Source of the DNA: JADGRA01 sp052143535
GTDB lineage: Bacteria > Myxococcota > Myxococcia > Myxococcales > Myxococcaceae
Direction: 5' to 3'
DNA length: 64,000 nt
Assembly (NCBI GenBank): GCA_052143535.1
Contig: JBKQSS010000066.1
Coordinates: forward strand, 62,001-126,000
Under the pieces are notes generated by a model. That model saw only the letters and a list, made by a program, of their open reading frames with translations, searched no databases and had not been told where the DNA came from. Shown here piece by piece: positions 34,837 through 43,864 of the stretch. Each line of letters starts with the position of its first letter. Within the stretch, counting starts at the first letter, position 1. Both the position numbers and the translations under genes were made by a program.

Positions 34837-36898
34837 GTCCGCCTCCGGCCGCTGCACCCGACACGCCGCCAATCTCGATGGCCGTGCTCTTCGAGGCGCT
34901 TAACGCCTTGCGGATGTCGAAGAAGGCGTAGACCACCATGGTCAAGACGATTGCCACCGCCAGGGCCGCCAGGGTCGCATCCAAATAATCGTTGAAAATG
35001 ACTCGGTTCATGTCCGCCATGGACTTGGCCGGCGCCAAAATCTGGTTGGCCGCCACCGCATTGCCGAATTTCGCTGCGTGGCGGAGGAAGCCGATGGCCG
35101 GATTTGGGCTGAAGACTTTCTCCAGTCCAGCGGTCACGGTACAGATGACCAGCCACGCCGTCGGCACCAGGGTGACCCAGGCGAAGCGCTCATGCTTCAT
35201 CTTGAAGAGCAGCACGGTGCACAGGGTGAGCGCAATCGCAGCCAACATCTGGTTGGTCGCTCCAAACAGGGGCCACATGGTGAAGATGCCCCCCAGTGGA
35301 TTGACCACGCCCGCGTACAGCAAGTAGCCCCACAGCGAGCAGGCGAGTGCCGAACCGATGAAGTTGTTGGCCCAAGACTTCGTTTCCCGGAAGGCCGGGA
35401 CGGCGTTGCCGATGAGGTCCTGAATCATAAAGCGGCAGACGCGGGTGCCGGCATCCACCGTGGTGAGGATGAAGAGCGCTTCGAAGAGGATGGCAAAGTG
35501 GTACCAAATCCCCATCAGCGCCTTGCCCCCGAGGAAGGTGGAGAGGATGGTGGCCATGCCGACGGCAAGCGTCGGCGCGCCGCCGGTGCGCGAGAGAATG
35601 CTCACCTCGCCCACGTCGTGCGCTATTTGGGTCAACATCTCGGGCGTGACCAAAAAGCCCCACGAGGTGACCACCTCGGCCGCGTGGGCGGCGTTGGTGC
35701 CGATGAGGCCAGCGCTGCTGTTCATCGCGAAATAGACGCCGGGATGAATCACCGAGGCGCCAATCATCGCCATGATGGCAACGAACGACTCCATCAGCAT
35801 GCCGCCATAACCAATGAAGGCGATTTGGTTCTCGTTCTCAATCATCTTCGGCGTGGTGCCAGACGAGATGAGCGCGTGCCAACCGGACACCGCGCCACAG
35901 GCGATGGTGATGAAGAGGAAGGGGAACAGGCTCCCTGACCACACCGGGCCGGTCCCGTCCACGAACTTGGTGAGCGCCGGCATCTGCAGGTCGGGACGCA
36001 CGACGATGACGCCCACCGCCAACAGGCCGATGGCCCCAATCTTCAGGAACGTGGACAGGTAGTCGCGCGGCGCCAACAGCAGCCACACCGGCAGCACCGA
36101 GGCCACGAAGCCATAGGCGATGAGGATGACGACCAGCGTCGTGCCGGGAAGGTTGAAATAGGCGGCCAGCGCTGGCGTCTCGGAGACGGTGCGTCCGTAG
36201 AGGAGCGCCGCCAGAAGCAACAGGGCGCCGAGGATGGACATCTCGGCGATGCGGGCGGGTCGCAAAAAGCGGCTGTAGACGCCCATCAACAGGGCGATGG
36301 GCAAGGTGCAGAACACGGTGAAGGCGCCCCAAGGGCTGGCCTTCAAAGCATTGACGACCACCAGCGCCAGGACGGCGAGGACGATGACGCAGATGAGCAA
36401 CACCCCGATGCCGGCGATGGTCCCGGCGACGCGGCCCATTTCCGAGCGAATCATGTCTCCCAGCGACCGCCCATCGCGGCGAGTCGACATGAAGAGAACG
36501 GTCATGTCCTGCACCGCGCCGGCGAACACGACGCCGATGAGAATCCACAGCGTGCCGGGGAGGTAGCCCATCTGCGCCGCGAGCACTGGACCGACCAGCG
36601 GCCCTGCCCCGGCGATGGCCGCGAAATGGTGCCCAAAGAGCACATAGCGGTTGGTCGGGACGTAATCGAGCCCGTCGTTGCGTCGGTAGGCAGGCGTTTG
36701 TCGCGTTGGATTGACGCCCAGCACTCTCTTGGCGATGAAGAGGCCGTAGAAGCGATAGGCGATGAGGTAGATGCACGCCGCCGCGATGACCAGCCACGCC
36801 GCATTGACGGGCTCCCCGCGCGTCAGAGCGACAACGCCGAAGGAAACCGCTCCCAGCACCACGACGGCTGCCCAGATGAGTTTCTTCTGGATGGACAT
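34829..36898 (-). CDS. cstA: Carbon starvation protein A (CstA-type transporter)
   Basis: A 689-residue inner-membrane carrier with about 16-18 helices, close to E. coli CstA in length. Characteristic segments are NRYVLFGHHFAAIAGAGPLVGPV near the N-terminus (read over residues about 70-92) and SSGTTPKMIENE in the middle. The ATG at 36898 has AGGAG eight bases upstream; the longer frame to 36949 is unlikely. CstA family members import pyruvate or peptides under carbon limitation. A 7-bp inverted repeat lies about 100 bases upstream. ybdD follows in the same operon. Confidence 0.95.
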   Translation of the reverse strand: MSIQKKLIWAAVVVLGAVSFGVVALTRGEPVNAAWLVIAAACIYLIAYRFYGLFIAKRVLGVNPTRQTPAYRRNDGLDYVPTNRYVLFGHHFAAIAGAGPLVGPVLAAQMGYLPGTLWILIGVVFAGAVQDMTVLFMSTRRDGRSLGDMIRSEMGRVAGTIAGIGVLLICVIVLAVLALVVVNALKASPWGAFTVFCTLPIALLMGVYSRFLRPARIAEMSILGALLLLAALLYGRTVSETPALAAYFNLPGTTLVVILIAYGFVASVLPVWLLLAPRDYLSTFLKIGAIGLLAVGVIVVRPDLQMPALTKFVDGTGPVWSGSLFPFLFITIACGAVSGWHALISSGTTPKMIENENQIAFIGYGGMLMESFVAIMAMIGASVIHPGVYFAMNSSAGLIGTNAAHAAEVVTSWGFLVTPEMLTQIAHDVGEVSILSRTGGAPTLAVGMATILSTFLGGKALMGIWYHFAILFEALFILTTVDAGTRVCRFMIQDLIGNAVPAFRETKSWANNFIGSALACSLWGYLLYAGVVNPLGGIFTMWPLFGATNQMLAAIALTLCTVLLFKMKHERFAWVTLVPTAWLVICTVTAGLEKVFSPNPAIGFLRHAAKFGNAVAANQILAPAKSMADMNRVIFNDYLDATLAALAVAIVLTMVVYAFFDIRKALSASKSTAIEIGGVSGAAAGGGHA

Positions 36899-36994
36899 GG
36901 CCTGTTCTCCTCTGCATGCGCCCGCGCCGCGACGAGTAACATGGCGCAAAAAGCGTTCATTGTCTGTGGCAGCCCTGGCCGCCGGCCGAGGTGC

Positions 36995-37022
36995 CGAGAG
37001 TAAAAGCGGCTAGAGACTCTCG
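36995..37022. promoter_or_regulatory. Inverted repeat upstream of cstA
   Basis: CGAGAGT (36995-37001) and ACTCTCG (37016-37022) form a perfect 7-bp inverted repeat with a 14-base spacer, between cstA and the M61 gene. The geometry fits a dimeric regulator bound to successive turns, but no promoter elements frame it clearly. Confidence 0.35.
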
Positions 37023-37163
37023 CGGTCGGTGGGCAAGAGGCGCAATGCCTTTCTCGCGCTGCCCTCCCCGCGTCCCCTGACGCGACGCGTCCAGACGGGG
37101 TGGGGAGCCGTGCTATTTCGGGGGTGCCACCCTTCCACCCTCGCTCGCAAGGGGCACCCTCTG

Positions 37164-38924
37164 ATGGCCGAAGCCGTTCGCTACTGGGTCCGCATGTCCC
37201 GTCCGCACAGCCACCTCTTCGAGGTCGAGGCCCGTTTCCCGGCGCTGGACGTCCTCGACGCGGTGCTCCCGGTCTGGACGCCTGGGAGCTACCTGCTGCG
37301 CGAGTTCGCGCGGCACGTCCAGGACGTGAGCGCCACCGACGAGTCCGGGCAGGCTCTCCGCGTGGAGCGGACGGACAAGCGGACTTGGCGCGTGGAGAGT
37401 CGCGGTCGCCCAGCCGTGCTGCGCTACCGCGTCTACGCCAACGAGCTCACCGTGCGCACCAGCCACCTCGATGGCACCCACGGCTATTTCAACGGCGCGA
37501 CTCTGTTTCTCCACGCCGAGGCGCTGCGAGCGCTCCCCCACCGGGTGCGGGTCGAGGCTCCCCCCGGCTGGGGCGTTTTCTCGGCCCTGGACACTGACGG
37601 CCAGGAGCTGGTCGCGCCTGACCACGACACATTGGTGGACAGCCCGGTGGAGGTCGGCCCGCATCAGCCACTTTCCTTCGTCGCTGCCAACGTGCCGCAC
37701 CAGGTGGTGGTGTGGGGCGAGCCGAAGCCGGACGCGCAACGGCTGGTGGCGGACTTGAAAACCGTCTGCGAGACGGAAGCCGCTTTCTTCGGCAGCCTCC
37801 CGCTGAAGCGCTACCTCTTTCTCATCTACCTTACCGACAAGGGGCGCGGAGGTCTTGAGCACATGGCCTCCACCACGCTGCTCTTCGCACGCTCCGGGCT
37901 GCAGTCGCAGAAGGGCTGGGAAGACTTCCTCACCCTCGCCTCCCACGAGTACTTTCACCTGTGGAACGTGAAGCGCATCAAGCCGCGCGCGCTGGTGCCG
38001 TTTCGCTACGGCGCAGAGGCGTACACGCGGCTGTTGTGGGCCTTCGAGGGCACCACCTCCTACTACGACAACCTCCTCGTCCGCCGCGCGGGGTTGATGG
38101 CTCCGGTGCGCTACCTCACCCGGCTTGGTGAAGCCCTCAGCGTCCTGGCCGCCACGCCCGGCCGGCGGGTGCAAACGCTGGAGGAGGCCTCTCTCACCGC
38201 CTGGGTGAAGTACTATCGGCCCGACGAGAACTCGGTGAACAGCGGCGTCTCCTACTACCTCAAAGGAGAGCTGGTGGCGCTGTGTCTCGACCTCACGCTG
38301 CGTCAGCTCACTGGGGATGCCCACAGCCTGGACGACGTGATGCGCCTGCTCTGGGAGCGTTTCGGCGACGGGCGCGGTGTCCCGGAGAACGGCGTCGAGG
38401 CGGCCGCCGCGGAAGTCGCCGGACAGAGTCTTCAGCCTTTTTTTGACCGGGCGCTGCGGAGCACCGAGGAGCTCGACGACGGCGTCCTCGGGCACGTCGG
38501 GCTCGAGGTGCACAGGCGGGTGCGAGAGTCTGCCGGCGACCGCGGCGGGACACCGCCCCGGCTCAAGTCCGTCGAGACGCGCGAGCGCGGCTGGTTGGGG
38601 GTGGTGCCCCGCTCGGGCGTAACCCTAGCTTCCGTCCTCGAGGGCTCGCCGGCCATGGAGGCTGGCCTCTACGCGGAGGACGAAGTCCTGGCCCTCGACG
38701 GCGAGCGCGTGGACGCGGCCGGGCTCATCTCGCGTTGCGACGAGCGCGCACCGGGCACGCCGGTCACCGTGCAGCTCTTCCGACGGGACCGTCTGGTGGA
38801 AGTGACGGCCACGCTCGGGAGCCGTCCTGCCGACGCCGTCTGGCTCGCGCGGGTGGAGCAACCCACTGAGGCGCAGAAGGCGAGCTACCAGCGGTGGATG
38901 GGGGCGCCCTGGGAAGAGAGCTGA
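37164..38924 (+). CDS. M61-family aminopeptidase with PDZ domain
   Basis: A 586-residue metallopeptidase like the glycyl aminopeptidase of Sphingomonas. An N-terminal beta domain (about 1-170) is followed by a gluzincin catalytic domain with GGLEHMAST, the zinc motif HEYFHLWNVKRIKP and the second zinc ligand in FEGTTSYY. A PDZ domain occupies the C-terminus (about 480-575, SVLEGSPAMEAGLYAEDEVLAL). No signal peptide is seen, so it probably acts in the cytoplasm on short peptides. The ATG follows AAGGGG; an upstream frame from 37029 is not supported. Confidence 0.92.
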   Translation: MAEAVRYWVRMSRPHSHLFEVEARFPALDVLDAVLPVWTPGSYLLREFARHVQDVSATDESGQALRVERTDKRTWRVESRGRPAVLRYRVYANELTVRTSHLDGTHGYFNGATLFLHAEALRALPHRVRVEAPPGWGVFSALDTDGQELVAPDHDTLVDSPVEVGPHQPLSFVAANVPHQVVVWGEPKPDAQRLVADLKTVCETEAAFFGSLPLKRYLFLIYLTDKGRGGLEHMASTTLLFARSGLQSQKGWEDFLTLASHEYFHLWNVKRIKPRALVPFRYGAEAYTRLLWAFEGTTSYYDNLLVRRAGLMAPVRYLTRLGEALSVLAATPGRRVQTLEEASLTAWVKYYRPDENSVNSGVSYYLKGELVALCLDLTLRQLTGDAHSLDDVMRLLWERFGDGRGVPENGVEAAAAEVAGQSLQPFFDRALRSTEELDDGVLGHVGLEVHRRVRESAGDRGGTPPRLKSVETRERGWLGVVPRSGVTLASVLEGSPAMEAGLYAEDEVLALDGERVDAAGLISRCDERAPGTPVTVQLFRRDRLVEVTATLGSRPADAVWLARVEQPTEAQKASYQRWMGAPWEES

Positions 38925-38964
38925 CGCGCACCCAAGGTCAACCTGGCCGGCTGTCGGTCGTTGC

Positions 38965-39837
38965 GTGTACCGTGTCTACTCCGTCGTGGCTGCCCGCCTG
39001 GAAAGTCTGTTGGTCCTCTCGCTCGGCTCGCTCCGCCTCCGCTTTCTCGAGCGCGGCCGAGCCGTCCCGCGGGGGTTCCTCGAGGCGCTCGAGACAGACC
39101 CGCGCTCTGGAGCCCGCGCGCTGGCCGACGCCATCCGCGGGCGCCGCGCCACCAACCGCGCCGAGGGCCAACGGCTGCGCCACCTGCTGCGCTTCGAGAC
39201 GGAGCTCTGGGAGGCAGGGCACGTGCACGTCGCGGGCGTCGACGAGGCGGGCATGGCGCCGCTGGCCGGGCCAGTGGTGGCCTCGGCGGTGGTGCTACCG
39301 AGGGCCTACAAGCTGAAGGGCCTCGACGACAGCAAGAAGGTGCTGGACCCAGACCGCCGCGTCGAGCTCGCCGCTGCCGTGAAGCGCGACGCCGTCGCCT
39401 GGGGGGTGGGCCGAGCCGAGGTGGAGGAAGTCGACCAACTCAACATCTACCACGCCGGGTTGCTGGCCATGCGCCGGGCGGTGGAGGCACTGGCACTGGT
39501 GCCGGACTTCGTCCTCGTCGATGCGCGGCGCATCCCGCAGTGCCCGGCGCCCCAGCGCGGCATCATCCACGGGGACGAGCTCTCGGCGAGCATCGCCGCC
39601 GCGTCGATGATTGCGAAGACGACGCGTGACGCACTAATGGCCGAGTATGACCGCCAGTACCCGGGTTATGGCTTCGCCATCCACAAGGGCTACCCCACAC
39701 CTCAGCACGAAGCGGCTCTGCGCAGCCTGGGGGCCTGCCCCCTGCACCGCCGAAGCTTCGCCCCCGTCCGCCAAGCGCTCGGGTTGGAGCCGGAGCAAGG
39801 GTCGCTCTTCGAGACGTCGCCCGCTCGCGCCGGGTGA
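38965..39837 (+). CDS. rnhB: Ribonuclease HII with N-terminal extension
   Basis: RNase HII removes RNA primers and single ribonucleotides from DNA. The catalytic motif VDEAG (Asp93, Glu94), the DDSKK motif, VLVDAR, and HGDELSASIAAASMIAK plus HKGYPTPQHEAAL are all present, and the C-terminus HRRSFAPV is typical. Two features are odd. There are about 85 extra residues at the N-terminus if the GTG at 38965 is right. The usual DExGRGPLAGP reads DEAGMAPLAGP, changing the GRG motif that helps recognise the RNA-DNA junction. It overlaps the next gene by 4 bases. Confidence 0.9.
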   Translation: MYRVYSVVAARLESLLVLSLGSLRLRFLERGRAVPRGFLEALETDPRSGARALADAIRGRRATNRAEGQRLRHLLRFETELWEAGHVHVAGVDEAGMAPLAGPVVASAVVLPRAYKLKGLDDSKKVLDPDRRVELAAAVKRDAVAWGVGRAEVEEVDQLNIYHAGLLAMRRAVEALALVPDFVLVDARRIPQCPAPQRGIIHGDELSASIAAASMIAKTTRDALMAEYDRQYPGYGFAIHKGYPTPQHEAALRSLGACPLHRRSFAPVRQALGLEPEQGSLFETSPARAG

Positions 39838-40466
39838 GCGCCGACGTCGAGATAGACGGTTGGCTGGCCAGCCTGGGCTTTGGCCCAGGCCCAGCCCTGG
39901 CCGCGGCGCGCGCCGCCCTCGCGCAGGTGCAGCTCACCCGAGGCGGCAAAGTGCGAATGAGCACCCAGAAACTGGAGCGGGCCAAAGCCGAGCTCGACGC
40001 GCGCTTCTCGCTGCACTGCCCGAGCCCGGCCTGCACTGAGGCGGCCAGGCTCTCGGGACGGGGCCCACTCCCTGCCGCCACCAAGGCCCACTGTCCCCAC
40101 TGCGGAGGCTCGGACAACAGCCGGGCGGCGCAGGACCTCCTCGCGGCGTGTGCCCGGCTGCGCGTGCACCGGGTGCTGGTGGTGGGCGGCTCGCCCTCGG
40201 TGCGCGAGGAGCTCCACGCGGCGCTGGGCGGGGCGCTCGAGTTGCGCACCGTCGATGGCACCGAGCGGCGGACGCAAGAGCGGGCCCGCGGCGACCTGGA
40301 GTGGGCGGACCTGGTCCTGTTGTGGGGGGCCACCGAGCTGGACCACAAGGTGAGCGCTCACTATGCCCATCCGCCGCCGGCGCGAGGCAAAGTGGTGCAC
40401 GTCGCGCGGCGAGGCATCGCCGCGCTGATGGCCGCCGCGGTGGAACACCTCCGGCGCAGGACCTAA
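39834..40466 (+). CDS. DUF2325-type protein with zinc-knuckle pairs
   Basis: A 210-residue protein starting at a GTG inside the rnhB stop (GTGA). The N-terminal half is helical. The middle has cysteine pairs (CPSPAC and CPHCGGS) that could bind zinc. The C-terminal part (about 113-205) resembles DUF2325: RVLVVGGSPSVREELHAAL, a VDGT motif, then WADLVLLWGATELDHKVSAHY. Members are thought to be regulatory or nucleotide-sensing, but no activity is established. Coupling with rnhB hints at a link to RNA-DNA hybrid repair. Confidence 0.72.
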   Translation: MSADVEIDGWLASLGFGPGPALAAARAALAQVQLTRGGKVRMSTQKLERAKAELDARFSLHCPSPACTEAARLSGRGPLPAATKAHCPHCGGSDNSRAAQDLLAACARLRVHRVLVVGGSPSVREELHAALGGALELRTVDGTERRTQERARGDLEWADLVLLWGATELDHKVSAHYAHPPPARGKVVHVARRGIAALMAAAVEHLRRRT

Positions 40467-40575
40467 GGACGACTGCGTTCCGACGTCTGGCTTGCGCATT
40501 CCCCGTCTCCGACTGCGCTCCTCGCGAAGGACCTCTCCCTCGACGAGCACAGCCCAAACCTCACACAGGGAAAGC

Positions 40576-40587
40576 GGGGGGGGGGGG
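40576..40587. repeat. Run of 12 G
   Basis: A homopolymeric G12 tract on the plus strand lies between the convergent genes ending at 40466 and 40600. It is the longest single-base run I noticed. It may be prone to slippage or to base-calling error. Confidence 0.8.
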
Positions 40588-40599
40588 AGCCGGCCGGGG

Positions 40600-42000
40600 T
40601 CAGTTGGTCTTCTCAATGTCCGGGAGCTTCCACACCTTCTCAAACAGCGGCTTTCCCGGACCGTAAAATCTGAACCATGCGAAGTACCCTCGACCTCGCA
40701 CGGTCGGAATCCAGTTGGCGTTTTGTCCGGGGAGTGACTTGGGTCCCAGGTACAGGTCAACCGAGCCGTCAACATTTTTCCGCAAGCCCTTGTCCAATGA
40801 GTCCAGCGTGGGACGTGTCTCGTCGGGGAAGAGGGCAAACGTCTCACTGCTGTAAACGGTCAACGCCCAGAATTGGCTGACCGGGACATTCGGAGGAACG
40901 TGCAGGCGATAGGTCCGCTCGCCGCGTAGCGGTTGGCCAGCGCCGTCGTTTGTCGCCCCGAGGTAAAAGGTTCCTCCTCCGAGCTTTGCCGGAGGCAAGA
41001 AGAAGGTGGCAAAGCCGATGCCGCGCGAGTCCACGTCGAAATAGTTGGGGACCGTCCATTTGAAGCCAGTCTTCACTCCAATGGCCGCTACGGGCACGTT
41101 CCATTGACTGTTTGGCCACCAAGGACTGACGAACGTTGGCACCTGCGCAAGTAGCCACGCATGCGCTTCCGCTGCTGCGGTCCTCAACTGCGCACTGGTC
41201 GCCGCATCGGGTGCGAAATCCTTGCCCTTCTCGATGCCGAGCGGGAGCAGCATTCCCATCATCTCCGCGTCTTCCGGCTTGACAGGTTCCTCGTTCAGCA
41301 TGCGGGCGAGACTGACGAAAAAACTCTCGTCGTAATGCACGAGGCCGTCGTACCTGGTGGCGGTCATGTCAATGAGACGCTGCGACGGCGGGTTGGCTGC
41401 GCTGGCCAACGGATAGACTTTGACTTGCTTCACCAGCGCGTCGCCATTGCTCTCGTCCTCTCGCGATGTGCCGGCCAAGATGGAGCGAACGGTCGTGAAG
41501 GTATTGAACGTCTTGCTGCGAACCGCGACGTAGCCGGCCGGCAGGTCACCTGCGTAGTCAGGGGGCAGAATCAGGTACTTGGTGGCCTTGCCGTCAAAGC
41601 CGATGTCCGTGAGTGGCACCTGCCAGGCGTCAGCAATGGTGCCCAATAAAGTGGAACCATTTGCAGCCGATGGAAGTTCCAGAACGGCTGGGCCGCCCTC
41701 CTTGGTGTTGAGGAAAATGTAGAGGTAACGGAGGCTCGTATTCGGGGTGAGGGACTGGTTTTTCCAGGCGTTCCCTTTGGGCCACCATACGATGTCGCCG
41801 AATTTGGCCTTGCCATCGCGGAAGTACGCCTGCCGCATTGCATCCAAGCTGACGATGGGCATACCCCAAATGACGGCGTCCACGGCGCGGCGTTCCAGCA
41901 TCCGTTGTTGGAGCGCCTTCGGGGAGGAGTCCTTTGAGTGCGCATTTGTGGAGGCCAAACCGCCGACGGCTACGACTGCTAGGATTTTGGTTAGCTTCAT
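40600..42000 (-). CDS. Exported DUF1254/DUF1214 protein
   Basis: A 466-residue protein with a signal peptide (MKLTKILAVVAVGGLASTNAHS). The N-terminal DUF1254 part includes IWGMPIVSLDAMRQAYF and the middle WPKGNAWKNQSLTPNTS. The C-terminal DUF1214 part includes YRLHVPPNVPVSQFWALTVY and PGQNANWIPT. These two domains occur together in many exported proteins with no settled function. Sampled GC is about 55%, well below its neighbours, which suggests recent acquisition. The gene is the downstream end of a lower-GC block reaching to about 43.8 kb. Confidence 0.9.
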   Translation of the reverse strand: MKLTKILAVVAVGGLASTNAHSKDSSPKALQQRMLERRAVDAVIWGMPIVSLDAMRQAYFRDGKAKFGDIVWWPKGNAWKNQSLTPNTSLRYLYIFLNTKEGGPAVLELPSAANGSTLLGTIADAWQVPLTDIGFDGKATKYLILPPDYAGDLPAGYVAVRSKTFNTFTTVRSILAGTSREDESNGDALVKQVKVYPLASAANPPSQRLIDMTATRYDGLVHYDESFFVSLARMLNEEPVKPEDAEMMGMLLPLGIEKGKDFAPDAATSAQLRTAAAEAHAWLLAQVPTFVSPWWPNSQWNVPVAAIGVKTGFKWTVPNYFDVDSRGIGFATFFLPPAKLGGGTFYLGATNDGAGQPLRGERTYRLHVPPNVPVSQFWALTVYSSETFALFPDETRPTLDSLDKGLRKNVDGSVDLYLGPKSLPGQNANWIPTVRGRGYFAWFRFYGPGKPLFEKVWKLPDIEKTN

Positions 42001-42502
42001 TCGCTTTCAACCTATGAGAGGGAGGGCGTTGGTCGGCGGGAAGGCTTGGGCCAAATCATTCCGGCCTTGCCATAGCAACGTTTCCGCGAGCGTGCTGGCG
42101 TGACCTAAGCCTCTTGCCCGTTCAGCCCTACGAAGACGCCTCGTGGTGGGCCGGCATTCCCCGGAGAGGCGGGAGGCTCCTCCTCGAACCTGACGCGGCC
42201 CGACGGGAGGGCAGGCCACTAGCTTTAACCGTTGGCCTCTCGGGTGAAATAGCGGCTTCTGACGCGACTCCGCGTTCCAACCGTCCACGAGAGGCTGGAC
42301 CAGAGCCTGCCCCAGGTGGCGCAGATTCATCGAAGACGTGAGCGCCCGGGGTGCATCCATCCCGGCGAATCACCCGTTGCGCCCCTACGTCACCGCAGAG
42401 GAATCTCTTTTGCGATTCCCCGAGGCTTGCCCTCGGACTTGAAGCGCCAGCTTCCGAGGGGTCGCAGTGGAACCTCTGGGCGTCGGCGTCACCTCGCGCA
42501 GG
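42001..42502. other. Gene-free 0.5 kb in the low-GC block
   Basis: I find no supported gene here. Short frames on both strands (for example 42114-42341 plus and 42007-42360 minus) show no recognisable motif or ribosome site. An 8-bp inverted pair GCCTCTCG / CGAGAGGC flanks about 45 bases near 42236-42298. The stretch must contain the DUF1254 promoter and may be decayed coding sequence. Confidence 0.5.
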
Positions 42503-42973
42503 TCACTTCTTCGCCTTCAGCTCCTCGGCCTCGGCTCGGAACTGGCGGAGCTCGTGGAGGCCCTTCTCGATCCGCTCTTCATAGGCGCGGAACTCGGGGA
42601 TGAACTCCGGGCCGAAGTCCTCCGCCTCGTAGAAGGGCCGGATCTCTACCTCCGACTCCTCGCCTGGCATCGGGTCCGGGGAGCGGCGCACCCACTCCAC
42701 GGCCTCGTCCAGCGACTTGACCTGCCAGATCCAGTAGCCGGCGACGAGCTCCTTGGTCTCGGTGAAGGGTCCGTCGATGACGGTCCGCTTGTTCCCGGGC
42801 GAGAAGCGCACCCGCTTGCCCTTGCTGGTCGGCTTCAGCCCGTCGCCGTCCAGCAGAATTCCAGCCTTGACCAGCTCCTCGTTGAATTTCCCCATGTCGG
42901 CGAGGAGCTTGGGGCTGGGCATCTTTCCTGCCTCCGAGTTCTTCGTCGCCTTCACAATCACCATCACGCGCAT
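42503..42973 (-). CDS. YCII-family (DGPF domain) protein
   Basis: A 156-residue protein of the YciI-like family. It starts at an ATG with AGGAG upstream and opens MRVMVIVKATKNSEAG, the usual start for this group. The name-giving motif VIDGPFTETKELVAGYWIW is complete. The C-terminal 45 residues are an additional charged helical tail (ending EELKAKK). YCII proteins adopt a ferredoxin-like dimeric fold, and many are of unknown function or lie next to ECF sigma factors; none is present here. Confidence 0.9.
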   Translation of the reverse strand: MRVMVIVKATKNSEAGKMPSPKLLADMGKFNEELVKAGILLDGDGLKPTSKGKRVRFSPGNKRTVIDGPFTETKELVAGYWIWQVKSLDEAVEWVRRSPDPMPGEESEVEIRPFYEAEDFGPEFIPEFRAYEERIEKGLHELRQFRAEAEELKAKK

Positions 42974-43200
42974 TGCCTGCTCCTGTCGGTTCGAGAGGTC
43001 GAGCCGGCCCAGAGTGGCCGGAATCGCCTCGTTCTGACAGAGCGACGAACTGGACGGGGGTCGATCGACATCTGCCCGAACTTTCACGGAAGCCCCGGCA
43101 TTTCAAGCGCTTTGCGGGTCGGGCCGCTCCGCCACCCTCCCACTGTTCGCGCCAGTGGGCATCCACCGACCGGATGCCCTTCAGTTCGCGAAGAGCGCCG

Positions 43201-43734
43201 TCACGAGCGTTCGCCTTCCAGCAGGATGTTCACGATGGCAGTGATGGTGCTCCAACTGCGGGTGGTAATCGGCCCGCCGAACAGTCTATCCAGCGTGCCC
43301 AGGTGCCGTATGGTCTGCATGTGGCGACGGTAGACCCCAAACAGAAACCTGCCCTCTCTTGAGAGGACTCTCAGAAACCATTTCCCGTCCGGGGGAACGT
43401 CAAAGGGAATGGAGGGCGGGCGGAGCGGTGACCGGGACAGGACGCTCACGAAGCGAACGACGTCGGAGCGCTGCGGAGCGCCGTCGAATCGAGTCGCAGA
43501 AGCTGCACTGAGAAGGTCGCCACTGCGGCAGATGATGACTTCCGCCTGGAACGGTAACCTGCGCTCAAATTCCGCTCGAATCCGTCGTTGGCTGATGGGC
43601 CGGCGAACCACGAAGGTTCCCGCCGCACCCAGGTTGACGACGCCGTAGCGTTTCAGTTGCTCGGCGAGGAGGGTTGGACGGAGGCTCTTATGCCCGCCAA
43701 CATTGATGCCCCTCAGGAAAACAACGAGCGCCAT
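43201..43734 (-). CDS. DUF1697 family protein
   Basis: A 177-residue protein starting MALVVFLRGINVGG, the signature opening of DUF1697. The second motif VNLGAAGTFVVRR differs from the common TYIQSGNVVF. The rest is a compact alpha/beta domain ending in a basic segment. The ATG follows an AGGA-type site. The function of the family is unknown. It is the first gene of the lower-GC minus-strand block and diverges from the aminotransferase gene. Confidence 0.85.
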   Translation of the reverse strand: MALVVFLRGINVGGHKSLRPTLLAEQLKRYGVVNLGAAGTFVVRRPISQRRIRAEFERRLPFQAEVIICRSGDLLSAASATRFDGAPQRSDVVRFVSVLSRSPLRPPSIPFDVPPDGKWFLRVLSREGRFLFGVYRRHMQTIRHLGTLDRLFGGPITTRSWSTITAIVNILLEGERS

Positions 43735-43864
43735 GGGCGCTTCCTCCTGCCGGAATGTCTCCTCATCGTGCGCTCGCCCATTCTCACTGCTTTCGGTGGG
43801 CGGTGACTCTAACCACCACACGAAGGTCCGCTAACCTATGCTAAGCCGCCCAGAGCGAGCATCT

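Noticed and set aside
42114..42341. 75-codon plus-strand frame in the low-GC gap
   Set aside because: No ATG, no ribosome site and no recognisable motif; an opposing frame is equally open.
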